A stretch of 64,000 nucleotides of DNA from Margaritispora aquatica (GCA_007644065.1 VJWN01000009.1:62001-126000), one strand, 5' to 3'; shown: positions 1 through 12,976, counted from the first letter of the stretch. Numbers and translations: made by a program. Notes: generated by a model not told the origin, from the sequence alone.

Positions 1-1940
1 ATCAGACTCGACCTGTGTCTCCGCAATGCTCTTGATCATTTCCACGATTTCTTCCGACTTTCCAATGAGACTGATGAGTTTCTTGTCTTCCGATTCGAGC
101 AGTTGGAGAAGGGTCCAAATAGCTATATGTTGGAAGGTGGCATCTCCACTTGCCAGGAAGCGTTTCAGATAGCCGTGAATCCCACCGTTAGGCTCTGTCC
201 AGTCTTGAATGAAAATCGAATAGTCACCAACTAGGCACATGTTAGCAAATTCTTGTTATTTAGCATGAATAATTTACCCTTTGAAGAAAGATTGCCAAGA
301 GCTGCTGCGCTGTTACCCTGGACCTCGATACTTTGCGAGTCTGTTAATGGGATCAAAACATCGAATACCCCCAGGTTGAGGAGCTGAGTCTTCAGCTCGT
401 CGCTTAAAGCAAGAACAGCAATTGCAGCAGTCATCTCGGACTGAACACTCAACGGTACATCAAGAACAAGTTGCTTGCACTTCTGCACCGCTCCCGCTTC
501 TAGAACAAGAGCTTTGTTTCGGTCAGAGCTTGCAGCGAGATTGCGAAGTGTGGATATGGCGTGGCACTGAATTTCTTCGTTGTCTGTCGATCCTAGCAAA
601 TCTACCAGAGGTTTTAAGAATCCGGCATCAATAATGGGCGACTCGTTCAGAGGATGTATAGATATGTTACGAATACAGGCGACGGCAGAGAGAATCAGTG
701 GCAAATATGATGATTGTAAAAGACGAAGTAATGGTGCGAGACCACGAGCACGGACAATCTCTAGTTGATACTTCTCGTCGGAAGCTAGATTTCGTAAAGC
801 TAGAGCAGCCTGGCATTGGACCTTTGGAGATGAAGAGTCCATAAGGTTGACCAAGGACTGAACAAGCCTGTTCTCGTTCTGTGCAAGTTTCTTCCGGTTG
901 TTAGCATCAACAGCAATATTGCTAAGTGCAGTTGTGCAATAGTATTGGACATCCACATCGGAGGAGGAGAGTAGCTGGACAAGTACTGGAATCGCACCAG
1001 CGTTTACAAGTTGTTGCCGATTTTCATCTACCATAGGTAAGAATAATCAACAAACAGAATCATGTATGTAACCTACCAGAATGGGTCATATTTAACAATG
1101 CTCCGGTTGCGTTTCTTTGCACCCGCATATCTTTCGATTTAGCCAGCCGTGTGAGAGGTCCCAGAGCTCCAGACCTTGCAATCTTGGCCTTGTTGTCTTC
1201 GTGTGTAGCAAGATTGGTAATGCATCCAACCGCGTTGCATTGCACCTCAACGTTTGGCGACATCATTTGGCGGATGAGTGGAGTGAGGCCGCCGAGCAGG
1301 ACGATTGCGACTTTGTTCTCAGCTAGGTTGTATCAGTGTCTGGAAGCATCATGTCCAATTTCTAAGCTTACTGTTCACTGCAAGATTGCCCAATGCAGCA
1401 CTTGCAGCTCGCTGCACTTCGATGTCGGCACTTTGTAGAAGGAATAGAATAGGCTCGAGAGTATCCCGATCAACTTCGCGGACATCTGCTGAAAGTTAGT
1501 CTCCAGTACTTCCTGTCCGGTCCGTGTTTGTTGTGTGACTGCATTTGAAAGCAAGCTTCCACTCTCGAGACATCCCCCTTCAGGGTCTGACACGTACCTC
1601 GCTCAGTTATTTCTGCGAAAGTCAAGCTGGCACTTCGTTGAAGATCGACATTATCGGAAAATACTAAGGTGCTCAGAGCTCGTAGAGGCTCTCCAGAGAA
1701 GAAATCGGTTTCTCCGCGCTACCAAAACATCAGCCAAGGTATATCTAAGGTGGCAGATTCGTCCTACATTCTCTAAGTATTGCAGAAGATCTGCCACAGC
1801 TTCCCTTTCACTTTCGGCCAAGACTGGTTCGTATAAACCATCGCGGGATTTGCCTGTGCAGCATCAAAATCAGCCGGTAATTTATATCGCAGAGCTAGAT
1901 GCAGCATACCTCCACAGCACGAAGAACTACAGGCACCCAT
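1..1940 (-). CDS. vac8: Vac8, armadillo-repeat vacuolar membrane protein (3' end outside window)
   Basis: Vac8 is a vacuole-surface armadillo scaffold used in vacuole inheritance, nucleus-vacuole contact, homotypic fusion and selective autophagy. Seven exons on the minus strand join in frame: 1910-1940, 1768-1853, 1598-1718, 1372-1485, 1077-1322, 278-1027 and 230 to the window edge, giving 526 residues so far. All junctions are GT-AG. The first exon encodes [10 protein letters not shown], with Gly2 for N-myristoylation and Cys4, Cys8 and Cys9 for palmitoylation, which are the classic Vac8 membrane anchors. It continues with [18 protein letters not shown] and many armadillo repeats with the pattern ALGNLA/ALRNLA. 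The last visible residues are [10 protein letters not shown], so only the short acidic C-terminus is missing. The ATG at 1940 is chosen because it alone supplies the acylation motif. Identification is very secure. Confidence 0.97.
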
Positions 1941-4669
1941 CTCCAAAGACCTGTCCCGCAGGACTGGAGTACTATATTAGGTGTGTACAGCTACTGTTGC
2001 TGAGTGTGAGTTGGATTCGATGGACAATGCAAGTGTAGAGAGTGGTGGGTGAGACGAAATGGTGAAGGTGCGCGAAAAGAGTGGTCAAAGAGCCATACAA
2101 GGAATGGATTGTCAAAGGCTTTCAGTATTGTCGAACTGGTGCGAAGTTGAGAATAGAAGTGAAAATCGAATGTGAGATGTGGTAGGTGGAGAAGTAGAGT
2201 CGGAGGTTGATCGAGCTTGCCTTGAGGAGAAAGAGAATGGGAAGCTTTGCTCACCTCACGATTGTGATACCGGTACGGTAAGGTATGGTATGGTTGGTGT
2301 ATGGCAGCTTGGCCTGAGGGTGTTCCAGTAGTTAGTTGGCTTGGGGGGTTGGCGGGTTGCTTCACGAACCCTGACTAAGGTAGGTAAGGTTCCAAGGTTG
2401 CTGTGCTACTCGTGCGTTGCGGAAGGAACACCTCAGATTCGAGTGGATCTTGGGACTGGGAGGGCTTGCTCTGAGGGAAGTTGAGGCTTTGGTGGATGCG
2501 TGGGTGGGTGCTGCTGGGTGCTGCTAGGTACAGTACTGGAGTGCATAAAGTGGTTATCAGAGTGGTTGCAGTGTTTAAAGTGGGGCCTCACTCACCTCTC
2601 TTCTCGTCTAATTTATTTACTGGGTATTTTCTGGCATCTCGATTCTGCCCGCCAAACTACTCTACTCCCAAAAATGTATTTACTTCTCCTTGCCTCCCAC
2701 TCCTATACAGTAAGGTTGGTTTCTTCCATCCCTTGGCTAAGGTAGATATCTTCATTTTCTTCTCCATTCTCTGTCCACCTCCGAGTTGCCTTCCCAAATT
2801 TCGGCCCCCTGTTCACAGCATGCACGAAGCCATATAACACGAACTCGTCACATGGCAACGATATGATTGATCAGAAGACCATTCATTACCTTAGCCACAG
2901 AGGAGACGGAGGGTCAAGAGACATCGGCATCAGTTTGCTCTCCTGAGACCTCTTCATCTTTTACATCCCTTCGGTTTCGGGACCATGCGACCAAATCAAT
3001 TATCCATGGACAACACAACTTTGGTGCCGAAGTCAACAATTTTCATAATTTGTTGTCGCCTCACTCAAATCCTGGAATAAGCAACCCCAGAAGCAAGACA
3101 TCGACATGGCCAATAATGATACTTAGTCTCGCCGCGGCCATGGTTATTATGATTCAGAATTCCATAATATATCTCCTCATGCAACGCCAATGCAGAGGAG
3201 CATAACGACATAAACTTTGAACGGCAACGCAGGTAGTGGTTCTGTAAGATTAATATCTCCACATGCCACTCGGGGTTTGACAGATGAGGAGGCTCAACCT
3301 CGTAGAATCGTACTCATATTCCAAGCATTGCTTGCAGAAGATTACAGATTTTTGGAACCACGACAGACCAGCTGTCATATCCTTCTTGTCCAATAAGTTA
3401 CCTATTAATTCTCATGGTTGATGGTTGCTTACCGGGGTCATTGAGATTCCATTTTATAATTTATTACAATTTCCCACAAGTTCTCTCTTCCTGCCTTTTC
3501 AGCCAGAATAAAACCTACTCTTTATATGTTCATACTACTTCCTTTCTATCATAGCTATTATGGTGTTAGCTCAGTCGAGCATACCATTGAGCTCTTCCAA
3601 TAACTGGGTGGCTTTAGTACTAGAGCTATTAGCAGCAATCCGAGGAAGTGGTTTACAGAACTTCATCAATCTATATAAACCCAAGCAATAATATCCCTGG
3701 ATTCCTTCTTCCATTAAAAACATTCTATTTTTGTTCGTCTCATGTTCAATGAGTTCATCCAACTGTATAGACTTCAACAGAATCTGGATCTTTTCGCCCA
3801 AATTTGTTTTCCTCGAGCTCTCGAAGGTGTTTTATAGGTGGATGGATATATGTGGACAACACGAATCGCAATCGTATCTAAGATAAGAATACAACCAAGT
3901 AGTCTAGAAAAACTATCGAGGAAGAGAAATAAATAGTTTCAAGTGCTTTCTACACAGATATTCTGTTGCAAGAAGAATGCATGCAGAGTATTGGTAGAGC
4001 TGCTGGTAATATCCGGGTCTCTTCATGTCGAATTTTGGACCATATCATTAAAAGAGTCCTTGGTGGATTTAGAGAGCTCTGATGTATAGTGCCTTGAACA
4101 CAGAAAGAAAATCACATTTCTAGCACAAATATTTACCACAAAGACAAGAATTTCACCTGATATCAAATTCCATGCTTCAACTTAGAACTACCGAGTTAGT
4201 GTTTGTTTCGCTTAGCTTTCGACTTGAACTGAGCTTTTTATAGTAACTGCTTCGATACTTACCTAGGTACCTTAGACACTTTAACATTTCTTCGGACGAA
4301 GGTTGGCTACATCGATAATTCCCGTCACCATCGTTCACATCTTTGATATTGGTCAACCTCACTTTGAACGATAGCTGAACCTATAAAAATATTCAGGTAA
4401 AAAATGGCCAAGAAAACAAGGCGCGCAATGCCAATGAGGGGCTCCACAGTGATCCTGCACGTGAAATCAACCCCACGTCGATCACTCCCAAATGATCTCC
4501 CTCCCTGATAAGCTCCCTCCAATTTCTGAACTCCTCCACATTATTTTTCGTGCCACTCGACAAAGCTTTCCAAAACTTCTCAAAGCCTTTGAGGGCGATA
4601 CAAACAAGCTCCGGTCTGCTTCGAACTACTATTCAGCCACCCCCAATACCTCCATGTTACTATTTATCC
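1941..4669. other. Intergenic region between vac8 and snf4
   Basis: This 2.7-kb stretch should hold the promoters and leaders of vac8 (leftward) and snf4 (rightward). It contains a short GGGTGCTGCT duplication near 2507-2527 and a C/T-rich stretch from about 2640 to 2800. On the minus strand, 3571-3828 is open for about 86 codons, with a plausible helical peptide containing IQLDELIEHE and ending LLEELNGMLD, but it has no ATG near its start and a stop just upstream. It may be a decayed gene fragment or chance. I see no confident gene here. Confidence 0.4.
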
Positions 4670-4677
4670 ATGTCTGA
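4492..4677 (+). promoter_or_regulatory. Overlapping upstream ORF in the snf4 leader
   Basis: An ATG at 4492 opens a 61-codon frame whose stop TGA at 4675-4677 lies just inside the snf4 coding sequence, which starts at 4670 in another frame. A second in-frame ATG at 4654 would give only 7 codons ending at the same stop. If the transcript begins upstream of 4654, ribosomes using either ATG would pass over the main start. The context of the main ATG (TCC before ATG) is weak. Whether the leader includes these codons is not known from sequence. Confidence 0.4.
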
Positions 4678-6035
4678 ATTCACGGCTGAAGACACACGGC
4701 CGCCTGCGGCACCCAATCCAGTCGATACCTTGACATCGCCAACGAACATCGCCAGGCATGGTCACGAGCCGTCGCGGATTGCCCAACCTTCGACCTTCCT
4801 ACTCCCCCGAGGCCAAAATCGCGCGATGCAGGAAAAGCCGTTGACTGCTATTGACAAGGACCAGCTGAGCGGGTTGGTGAGTGATTCTCCTTGCACCACC
4901 CTCTCGGAGAGGGAAAGGAAGAGGGGGAATTTTGGTGGGATGTGACATTTGTCTGCGAAGAAGAATAGACGTCGAGGACCCTGCGAGGCTGACCTACTGG
5001 ATCCCTACAGAATGCGATACGGGAGTTTCTCAAAATACGAACGAGCTATGACGTTTTACCATTGTCCTTTAGGTTGGTGATTCTGAACACGGATCTGCTC
5101 GTGAAGAAGAGTCTGAATATCCTTCTACAGAATGGTTGGTCGCCGCTCCCCTTCCAACGATCATCTACTGATGTGCTGTGCTTCAGGTATTGTCTCTGCC
5201 CCTCTATGGGATTCCCACACCTCGACCTTCGCAGGTCTACTTACGACATCCGATTACATCAATGTTGTACAATACTACTGGCAAAATCCAGATGCCCTGA
5301 GCCAGATAGACCAGTTCCGGCTGAGCAGTTTGAGAGGTAAGATGCGATTTCTGGGTGCAGTGTGGAATTTAGGCTGAATGACTACTAGATATTGAGAAAG
5401 CGATTGGAGTTTTACCTCTCGAGACTGTTTCCGTTCACCCAGCACGTCCTCTATATGAAGCATGTCGCACAATGTTGAAGACGCGAGCTCGGAGAATTCC
5501 CTTAGTCGACATCGATGACGAAACGGGCAGAGAGATGGTGGTTAGTGTCATTACACAGTACAGGCTTCTCAAGTTCATTGCCGTGAACGTAGTCGAAACG
5601 GAGTTGTTGAAGAAGAGCGTCTTCGAAATCGGATTGGGAACTTATGGTGACAAACTGGAAACCGCATCTATGGACACTCAAGTTATTGATGTTATCCATA
5701 TGATGGTCAAGAGTAGTATTTCGAGTGTGCCTATTGTTGATAAAAATAGGCGGGTTCTCAATGTCTTCGAAGCTGTCGATGTGATCGCTATCCTCAAAGG
5801 CGGCGCTTACGAGGAGCTTACTACAACTGTCGGGGAGGCACTATCTAAGAGGGCAGATGACTTCGCAGGCATCTACACTTGCAGCGAGGAGGACAGGCTA
5901 GACTCAATCTTCGACACAATTCGCAAATCTAGAGTGCATCGACTCGTCGTGATCGATGATGATAACCTTCTGAGGGGAGTTATCTCACTTTCAGACATTC
6001 TGAAATATGTGCTACTACATGGCGAAGAGGATTGA
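4670..6035 (+). CDS. snf4: Snf4, gamma subunit of the SNF1/AMPK kinase (CBS domains)
   Basis: This is the nucleotide-sensing gamma subunit of the SNF1/AMP-activated kinase complex, which acts in derepression of alternative carbon source genes and energy stress. Exons 4670-4876, 5011-5134, 5187-5336 and 5389-6035 join in frame to 375 residues; all introns are GT-AG. After a 70-residue Pro-rich variable N-terminus come the four CBS motifs: the first contains IVSAPLWDS and FAGLLTTSDYINV, the second RARRIPLVD, the third SSISSVPIVDKN followed by NVFEAVDVI, and the last KSRVHRLVVIDDD with GVISLSDIL. The end LLHGEED matches the usual fungal C-terminus. Start at 4670 is the first ATG in this frame, though its context is weak and an upstream ORF overlaps it. 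Length and domains fit the family. Confidence 0.96.
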
Positions 6036-6419
6036 TGTTAAATGAGGAATTGGGTTGGGCAGGTTGGGATTGTGATGAATACATGGAGGGCAAAGGAGGC
6101 GTTGCATAGCGATTTGGCGTTGGGGGCAAGACGTGAGCATACCACGAGATTTGTCTAGATCTCTTTGGTTCTCTTGCCGATAATACCATTTCTGTTTTCC
6201 TTGAAATCTGCTTTCTCTTTCTTTAAACTCAGGATGATAGAGGGGCGAGTGTAGCGGGTTGAATAGATAGACAGGTCACATGCTATCAAGGCGATTATTC
6301 TAAACAGCAGGTACGATGCATGAGCTACTGTCGAGTGAGGCAGGATCATCTTCTTGAACTCGGTTTTTTCTTTTCTCTTTCGTCAATTTTTCTTGATTCA
6401 TTGAAGTTTGCATAGCGCA
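6036..6419. other. Intergenic region between snf4 and the RhoGAP gene
   Basis: This 384-bp tandem spacer holds the snf4 3' end and the promoter of the next gene. A pyrimidine-rich run lies at about 6364-6392, shortly before the start codon, as is common in fungal promoters. Nothing else was recognised. Confidence 0.4.
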
Positions 6420-9400
6420 ATGCAACCCAGTAGTGTTGAACTTGTGTCTGCTCGCTCATCATCAGTATCTTTGAGACACGACTACGAAGTAGTCGACGAA
6501 GACAGGTCTATTGCTCAAGAGCTATTACAAGGCGGTCCCTCTGACAGATCCTTCCTGGCTCGAAATCCAATCAGTCTACAAGGCATCGAGCGCGTCCAGT
6601 CTCGAAACCCAGATATCGTCACGTCAAGCCATCAGAATGATCGGGCACGCCGGGCGCATCAGACCAGTAACACATGGACGTCGTCTGATGGGGAAATACT
6701 GTCCGATCAGGATGAGGTTGATGATCGAGCTGTATTCTTTGAGGAATATAATCGTCTGGCTAAGAAAGTGAGGAACTGATCACTAAATGTGTCGTATTCA
6801 CTAACCGAATTTCCAGCATGGTGTTCGGGTTATGAACGAGAACTGGGAGAAAAATAATGTCAGTGTCCGTCGGTTCTGTTAGGCATCCGAATAGATTGCT
6901 GATGCTTAGCTGCAGGACGAGCTCAACAACCTATCTCCAAAGACAGGCTGGCTCCGGCGTATATTGAGACGAACATCCTCCTCACAAAGTGTCAAAACCA
7001 AACCCGAAAAGCAATTGAAGCATAGAAGGAGCATCAGCGATCTGTCTATCCGACTGAAGTTGAAAAGGGAGAAGTTGAAGGACAAAGACTTACAGGAATT
7101 AGTCAGGCTCTGTGGTGCCAGTATGATTTATCTGCCAGCAGAGTATGCTCCTGCTAGCTTGTTGGTACCAACATGTTTCCGAGCTACAGCTCAGTATCTT
7201 ATTCAATATGGTGAGTCATTTTGAGATCGGATTTTTTTGGAGGAATGCTAACATCAATCAGGAACTTCGACCCGAGGTATTTTTCGTATTCCAGGATCAC
7301 ATACCAACGTTTCAGCACTATACAATCACTATTGTTCCACAGACGAGTATGGACAAGTCATATCGGGAACCGTTAGATGCCCTACGCTGCCTGATCACAT
7401 CAAGTGCGATGTTCATGATGTAGCGTCTGCTTTCAAAAGATTCCTTTCTGGATTACCAGGTGGCATTCTTGGATCTCTACAATTGTTGGATGCATTTATC
7501 TCCATTCAATCCCAACTTGCTGGTCAAGCAGAGCTCACAAGAACCAAGCAAAGCAAAGTTCGTGCCAGGCTTATAGCTTTGGCAGTTGCGACTCTGCGAT
7601 CGCAATATAGACGAGAGCTCATCTGTGCTGTCTTTGGACTTCTTTGCATGATTGGCCGCACAGCCGAGACTGCTCAGAGAGAGGATGCTCGTGGGAGACC
7701 ACTTCCAACCTCAGATTTAATGGGATACGGTCCTCTAGGGATAGTTTTCGGACCTTTGCTCGTTGGAGACCTTCTTGAGGACTATACTATGAGATTGGCA
7801 GACCCCCACAGAGGTCTTGTCCTTCTACCAATTAGTCCACCAAAGTCCCGAAAGGAGAGGCAAAAGAAGTCCAAAAGTGGTGAAAATGGAAATGCGTTCA
7901 GTACTCATGTTGACAAAATCAGGGTTGTGAATGGCATCACTGAAATGTTGATAACGCACTGGCGTGATGTGGTTCGTCATACGAGGAACTTGAGTGCCCT
8001 CAAGAATGTGGCTAGCATGAAGAGTCTGGCTGTCAAAGGAACAAGACAGCAAATCTTGCGACCATCAGCATCCGAATCATTTGCACTTCGCAAGCCACCA
8101 GACTGGACAGAGTTCAAAGCACCGCTTAATCGGAGGGAGAGAAGCGAGTCGCCAACCCCTGCCCAACGTAAGTTGTTCCCAAGTTCTTTGGGCCTCCAGA
8201 TTCTGATCTCTTCCTAGGTATGATTAACATTCCTAAGATCTCTAATGAAACGACCGACTCGTTGATTGTTCGAAAGCAACGGTCGGGACCTCGACCAATG
8301 TCAAGTCAACGACTGTCAGGAGCAAGATCAATGAATATTCTCTCTCCTACTCTTGAAGAAGGCTCAAGAGAAGATCCTATCGGATCAGCTATACAGGAGA
8401 TCATAAAGACAATCTCGCCAGATCCAACGGATACATCGACGAGTGATTTGCACGAACTTCATGGCACCACGAAAACGATAAACACAGATATTGGAATCAG
8501 GGAAGAGATCCATACTGTAATTAGTTCAATATCAGATTCTAATCTCCAACCGGAGTTCCCTATAAGAAATGAAATTAATCATGATAGCTCCGAGCCTCAC
8601 CTCGCCAGTCGCTCTTCGCCAACTCGTCCTCCGCCAACTCCCCATCGATTGGATCGTCCTCCCACTCCAGCGGTAGCTTATTCTACGCCGGTACTAGTGT
8701 CTGCACCCCCTGCGGCAAAGGATCATACGTCCTCTTCAAATCAAATCACTTCCAAACAAAAATCGGATTTTAATGATTTGGAAAAACCTCTGCATATTGA
8801 AATACCAGAAACAATTAATCCAAGGGTGGCTATCAGCAATCTAGGATTCTCCTTCAAAGACTTGTTCTTAGACGATTCTACGTTTCAGCGATTTGATGAC
8901 ATTGTTGGAACAGAGAAACAGATGCCAAGTTCAATACTCCCAGCAGCTCGAGAGCCAACTTGGAATTCTGGACCTCCTCTTCCCAAACAAGAAAACAGAG
9001 GAATGGAGCTTTTAGTCTTGCCTGAGCCTTCCTTCAAACAGGTGAAGAATCTGCGCCGTATTGGAGTCAGTGAGCCGGGCCTGCTGCAACCGGTCAGTCC
9101 TAGCAAGTCTGTCAGAAGGATTTCAAGATCCTTGTATGAAGATCCGAGTCGAAAGAGGAACTTGATAGATTGGTCTAAACTTCCATTCCAGAGAGATCCG
9201 TTGGCACAGGTTTCTGTTGAAAAAGATACAGCGTCTTTGGTCTGTCTTGCCCAAGCTATGCATGTCTGTGATGATATAGTAGATTCTCTAGATGATCGAA
9301 TTCGTATGATGTCGATTGCAAGGGGCGATGCAGCTTCTGACAGTCGACTCACTCCAACTCGTCTTCAAGATTCGCCTAAGGTGAAGAATGTTTTGAGGAA

Positions 9401-11378
9401 GGTTATTCCAGTCGAAAACCCCGGTAGGGCTGTGACATCGAAAATGAATTCGAAGCGAGAGAACCGCAGCTCGATTGTTGGTTTCTTCCAGAAAGACAAG
9501 TCCGCAAGTGGTTCAGAATTTGAAGGGCATACTCCGCAAAAGAAACTAGGCATATTTGGCACCACGCAACAGGAAGATCACAGAAATGGGTCATCCAGGA
9601 GGTCAATTCTTGTCAATAACAAACTTGAGAGCAAGAATACGGACCATTTGACAGCCCAGCAATCGAATAGCGCTAGTCTCCAGTTTGAGATCCCCACACA
9701 TCCTTCTCCCACAGAAAGAATGCAACAAAAAGGAGGGATTGCCATTCCTGGCAACCGGTCAAGTTCACAGCTGGTCAACTGTCTCGTTGTTCAGGCTTCC
9801 GGCAGTCCAACCAAGATTTCAGCTCTTGTTGCTAGATTCAATACAAACTCGGCACCTCTATTACCAACGAATGTTTCTCCTACAAAGACTCCTGTAAATT
9901 CAAGCCTCGGGTATCATCGACACCGTCCTAACAGTCCTGGGGAGTCTTTGGTTGCTCCATACACAACCAATACTCCATCACCAACCAAGTCGCAGAAGTC
10001 GAACAAGTCTGATAAGACACCAAATTTAAGCCGAAGCCCCGAATCTAGAGAGAAGGCACCTAAAAATGGCATATTCACTGACTCCAACTCAGCTGAACAT
10101 GTGATTTGTGGTAAAAGTTTAACGCCGAAACGAATATTACGAATGTCTCTCAATGATCCAACACCGTTAAGATCAACACCCCGAGCTCTAAATACAGGAG
10201 ATTCTCCTTCAGCTGAACCTAGTCCACGATCATCAGTTGTCTCAAAAGCTCAAACTATTCGGATGTCCATCGAAGAGCGAACTAAGGGTCGCCTAGGTCA
10301 GCAGCAAGAAGTATCGTCTTCAAAGGGGTTTCAGAGCAGGCAATCAGCAGAAACTGAACTGTCACTATGTTCATATACGAAAGGATTACCAATTCCTACG
10401 TTCTTTGAAGATTCTTTTACATCCCTCCAGCCTCTGGACTTAGTGGAACGGTCCTCTCCATCACCGAAGTTGTCCTCAGATCCAACAGCTACTACCCATA
10501 AGCAATCTCTGTATACGACCACAGTTACATCAACATCACTTAGCAGAACCTCTCCCGTTCCATCATCTCTGAATTGCATGCAAATACACTCTTTGTCGCC
10601 AAAGCTGTTGTTAACGGGATGGGAGAAAATACGGAGTGCCTCCCCAGTAGAAAGTCTTATTGATGTACCAGCTTTCGACGGTCCTGGTTCTATCGACGAT
10701 ACTACACAGCAGAACCCCAGAAGTTCAAAAGAACTTATCGTACCCACACTTTCTGTAACACGAGCGTCATTTTCTGGCCATGAGTCTAATTTGGCTGATT
10801 TTGTTCATCCAGATTCTCCGTTGGCGGATCTTTTCACTAGCTCTTCATCCGAGGTATCTGACCGTCGCCGTCAAAATCTTCTTATCAATCAAATGAGGAA
10901 TCTGCGCCGTCAAATCATGGATATGGAGGGCGAGATTCGATATTTAAGGAGTAAAGTTGGAACTTTGCGAACTGTAGATGCTCAAAGGATTGAAGAGTTG
11001 AACAGGGGTAGGAAAGAAGCAGAGATGTGGAAGAAAAGAGCCGAGACAGCTGAGAGTGATTTAGAAGCTCTAAATGCTAGGATTCTTTCTAGGCATTCTC
11101 ATAAAGAATTGGTTGGAAAACTACCAGGCTCTTGGGCATCAAGTTCAGAGTCATCAGAGGGAGTGCCTTCAACTCAACATGAAACTATTCAAGTCGCAAC
11201 AAAGACTCTAGGGAGCTCTAATCACTCTATCCACGGAAGAAATAGCTCTCAGAAAGACAAGTTTGGGATGTTGAAGGAGTGGAGTTCAGAGGCAAGTACT
11301 GGTACCGTGCTCCGAGATGTGATGAGAGATATTGACGGGACCGATGGTACTGGGGGATTTTCTGTTAAAACTACATGA
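6420..11378 (+). CDS. Large RhoGAP-domain protein with disordered tail and coiled coil
   Basis: This is a predicted GTPase-activating protein for a Rho-family GTPase. Exons 6420-6767, 6817-6858, 6916-7210, 7262-8167 and 8218-11378 join in frame to 1583 residues. The RhoGAP domain covers roughly residues 205-450. It contains RGIFRIPGS with the arginine finger near residue 237, then CDVHDVASAFKRFLSGLPG, and later GPLGIVFGPLLVG, all hallmarks of the fold. The N-terminus is basic and Ser-rich with RRSISDLSIRLKLKREKL just before the domain. Everything after about residue 500 is low-complexity Ser/Pro/Thr-rich sequence with many SP and TP sites, consistent with kinase regulation. A heptad-like coiled coil lies near residues 1410-1485 (RRQNLLINQMRNLRRQI onward). 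The first ATG in frame is at 6420. The cognate GTPase cannot be read from sequence; polarity or cytoskeleton control is inference. Confidence 0.9.
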
Positions 11379-11820
11379 TATTACTCGAAATTGGAATGCC
11401 AACCAACATGGGAGATCGGTTATCACGAAATTGCACAAGAAAACTTTCTGGTGGAGTTTGTTGCTTCAACCCTCAATTAGTTTTATTGTCTGCTTCATGT
11501 AAAGGCGGGTAGGGAGAGTCTATAGATATTAACTTTTTTACAATTGCTTTGTTTGGTTGCGGAACCATCTAAAATTCATCGCCTCAGTCGCTCAATTGAT
11601 TGAATTTTGATTCAAGTTCAAATTCTGCCTCATTTCCTTTCTTTCGATGCAAAATTGAATTCACCATCACTTTCGCCTTATTATTTTTGGCTAGGTAGGC
11701 TCAATTCGCATTTCTGCTCTTCAGTTATTGATTTCAACTCCTCAACTGGTTCGTACATCTGCAAACACATACCTAGAATCAAAAATAAAGAGAATTGCAC
11801 GCTTACGTCCTTCAATCGCA
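11379..11820. other. Intergenic region, tandem spacer
   Basis: This 442-bp spacer lies between the RhoGAP stop and the next start. It is AT-rich and should include a terminator and a promoter. No conserved element was recognised. Confidence 0.3.
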
Positions 11821-12976
11821 ATGGCACCGCACGTGTCTCCGAATGAGGCGGTAACCGCGACACTACACCTTCGTCCCTGTAGGGTCAATCGATACTATTC
11901 GGAGCCTGGAAGCGCAAACGCAGACAACGAGCAGGAGGGAAAAGGAATGAAGATCGATAACATGAAAAAGGCCAAAGTTTTATTTGACTTTCAGTGTGCA
12001 GGCTGGAGGCTAGGTGCGTTCCTCTCTTTGCTTCTTGTGTTTCTTTCTGCTGTTCGATCTTGTTTCAGTTCCAAAACTGTCTTGGGCTTGGGGCGAGAGA
12101 ACATATACAATTGAATTTAATTGAAACGTATGCTGACTTGCTTCCTTGTCTGATAAAATAGTCACCCTCGATTTCTGCATCGGCATCCCAGCTTCTGCAT
12201 TACTGAGTTTTGTGGTTAAGCTCTTGCTTCGGGTCATGTTTGCTACTTGTGTCTACTATGGGTTCGTGAGCTCAGCTTTGCGGGTCGGTTCCGTCTCTGA
12301 TGCTACTCTCTCCAATCATACATGTTCGATGAATGCCACTTGTATCGCCAACAGCACTGCTCTTAATGGTGCCCTTTCTAACGGCACCTCTGGTCTAATC
12401 AATAGCGGCAACATAGCAACAACAGAAGAAGCATGGAAGTCCTTCGAGAGTCTCACCTGTGGCCTTGTCTTTGCGATTGCGAACTCGGTCTTAGTCTTGG
12501 TTTGGGCGCTACAGATTGAAGAACGGGGTGTGGAGACGATCGAGAGGGAGAATAGGTTGAGACAGATGGCACTGGAGACGGAAGAGTGGGAAGACGAGGT
12601 GAGGAGGTTAGAGAACGTTTTGGCGGTATGTGTGCTTGATTCTCTTGGTGATTTAATCTCCTTGTTGTGGTATTATTTGGTTGGGAATAGAGCTTGGGTA
12701 CGACTATGGATGAGAACTGACAATGATGAATAGGCACTCAAGACCGAAAGGACTCTCACAACTAAATTGGATCGATATCGTTCTAGAGTTGGATTTGGAT
12801 CTGAAGTGCTCGGAGATACAACCACTGGTATTAATCAAGGTCTTACTACTACGCCTCGATTATCGAAGTCAGGCTTATATGTGCGAGGGATGGAAGAAAA
12901 GGCATGGAGCTTTGAGGAGCAACGACGTAGGAGTGGTAGTGTTGAGCCAGAGACACCGGTTGATGGTAGCTGGTGA
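11821..12976 (+). CDS. Unknown integral membrane protein with a glycosylation-rich loop
   Basis: I do not recognise this family. Exons 11821-12013, 12162-12625 and 12734-12976 join in frame to 299 residues with GT-AG introns. The N-terminal 65 residues are polar. A long hydrophobic segment (about residues 68-105, including ASALLSFVVKLLLRVMF) could form one or two membrane helices. A loop of about 50 residues follows with four N-glycosylation sequons (NHT, NAT, NST, NGT) and two cysteines, and then a helix CGLVFAIANSVLVLVWALQ near residue 170. The C-terminal third is charged and probably helical (IEERGVETIERENRLRQM), then Ser/Arg-rich. This suggests a luminal or extracellular glycosylated loop with a cytosolic coiled-coil tail. 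The start at 11821 sits in good context (GCAATGG). The gene model is fairly secure; the function is unknown. Confidence 0.75.

Noticed and set aside
1535..2038. 167-codon open frame on the plus strand
   Set aside because: It is antisense to vac8 exons and their introns, whose frame is strongly conserved.
8885..9352. 155-codon open frame on the minus strand
   Set aside because: It lies wholly within the large last exon of the RhoGAP gene and has no independent features.
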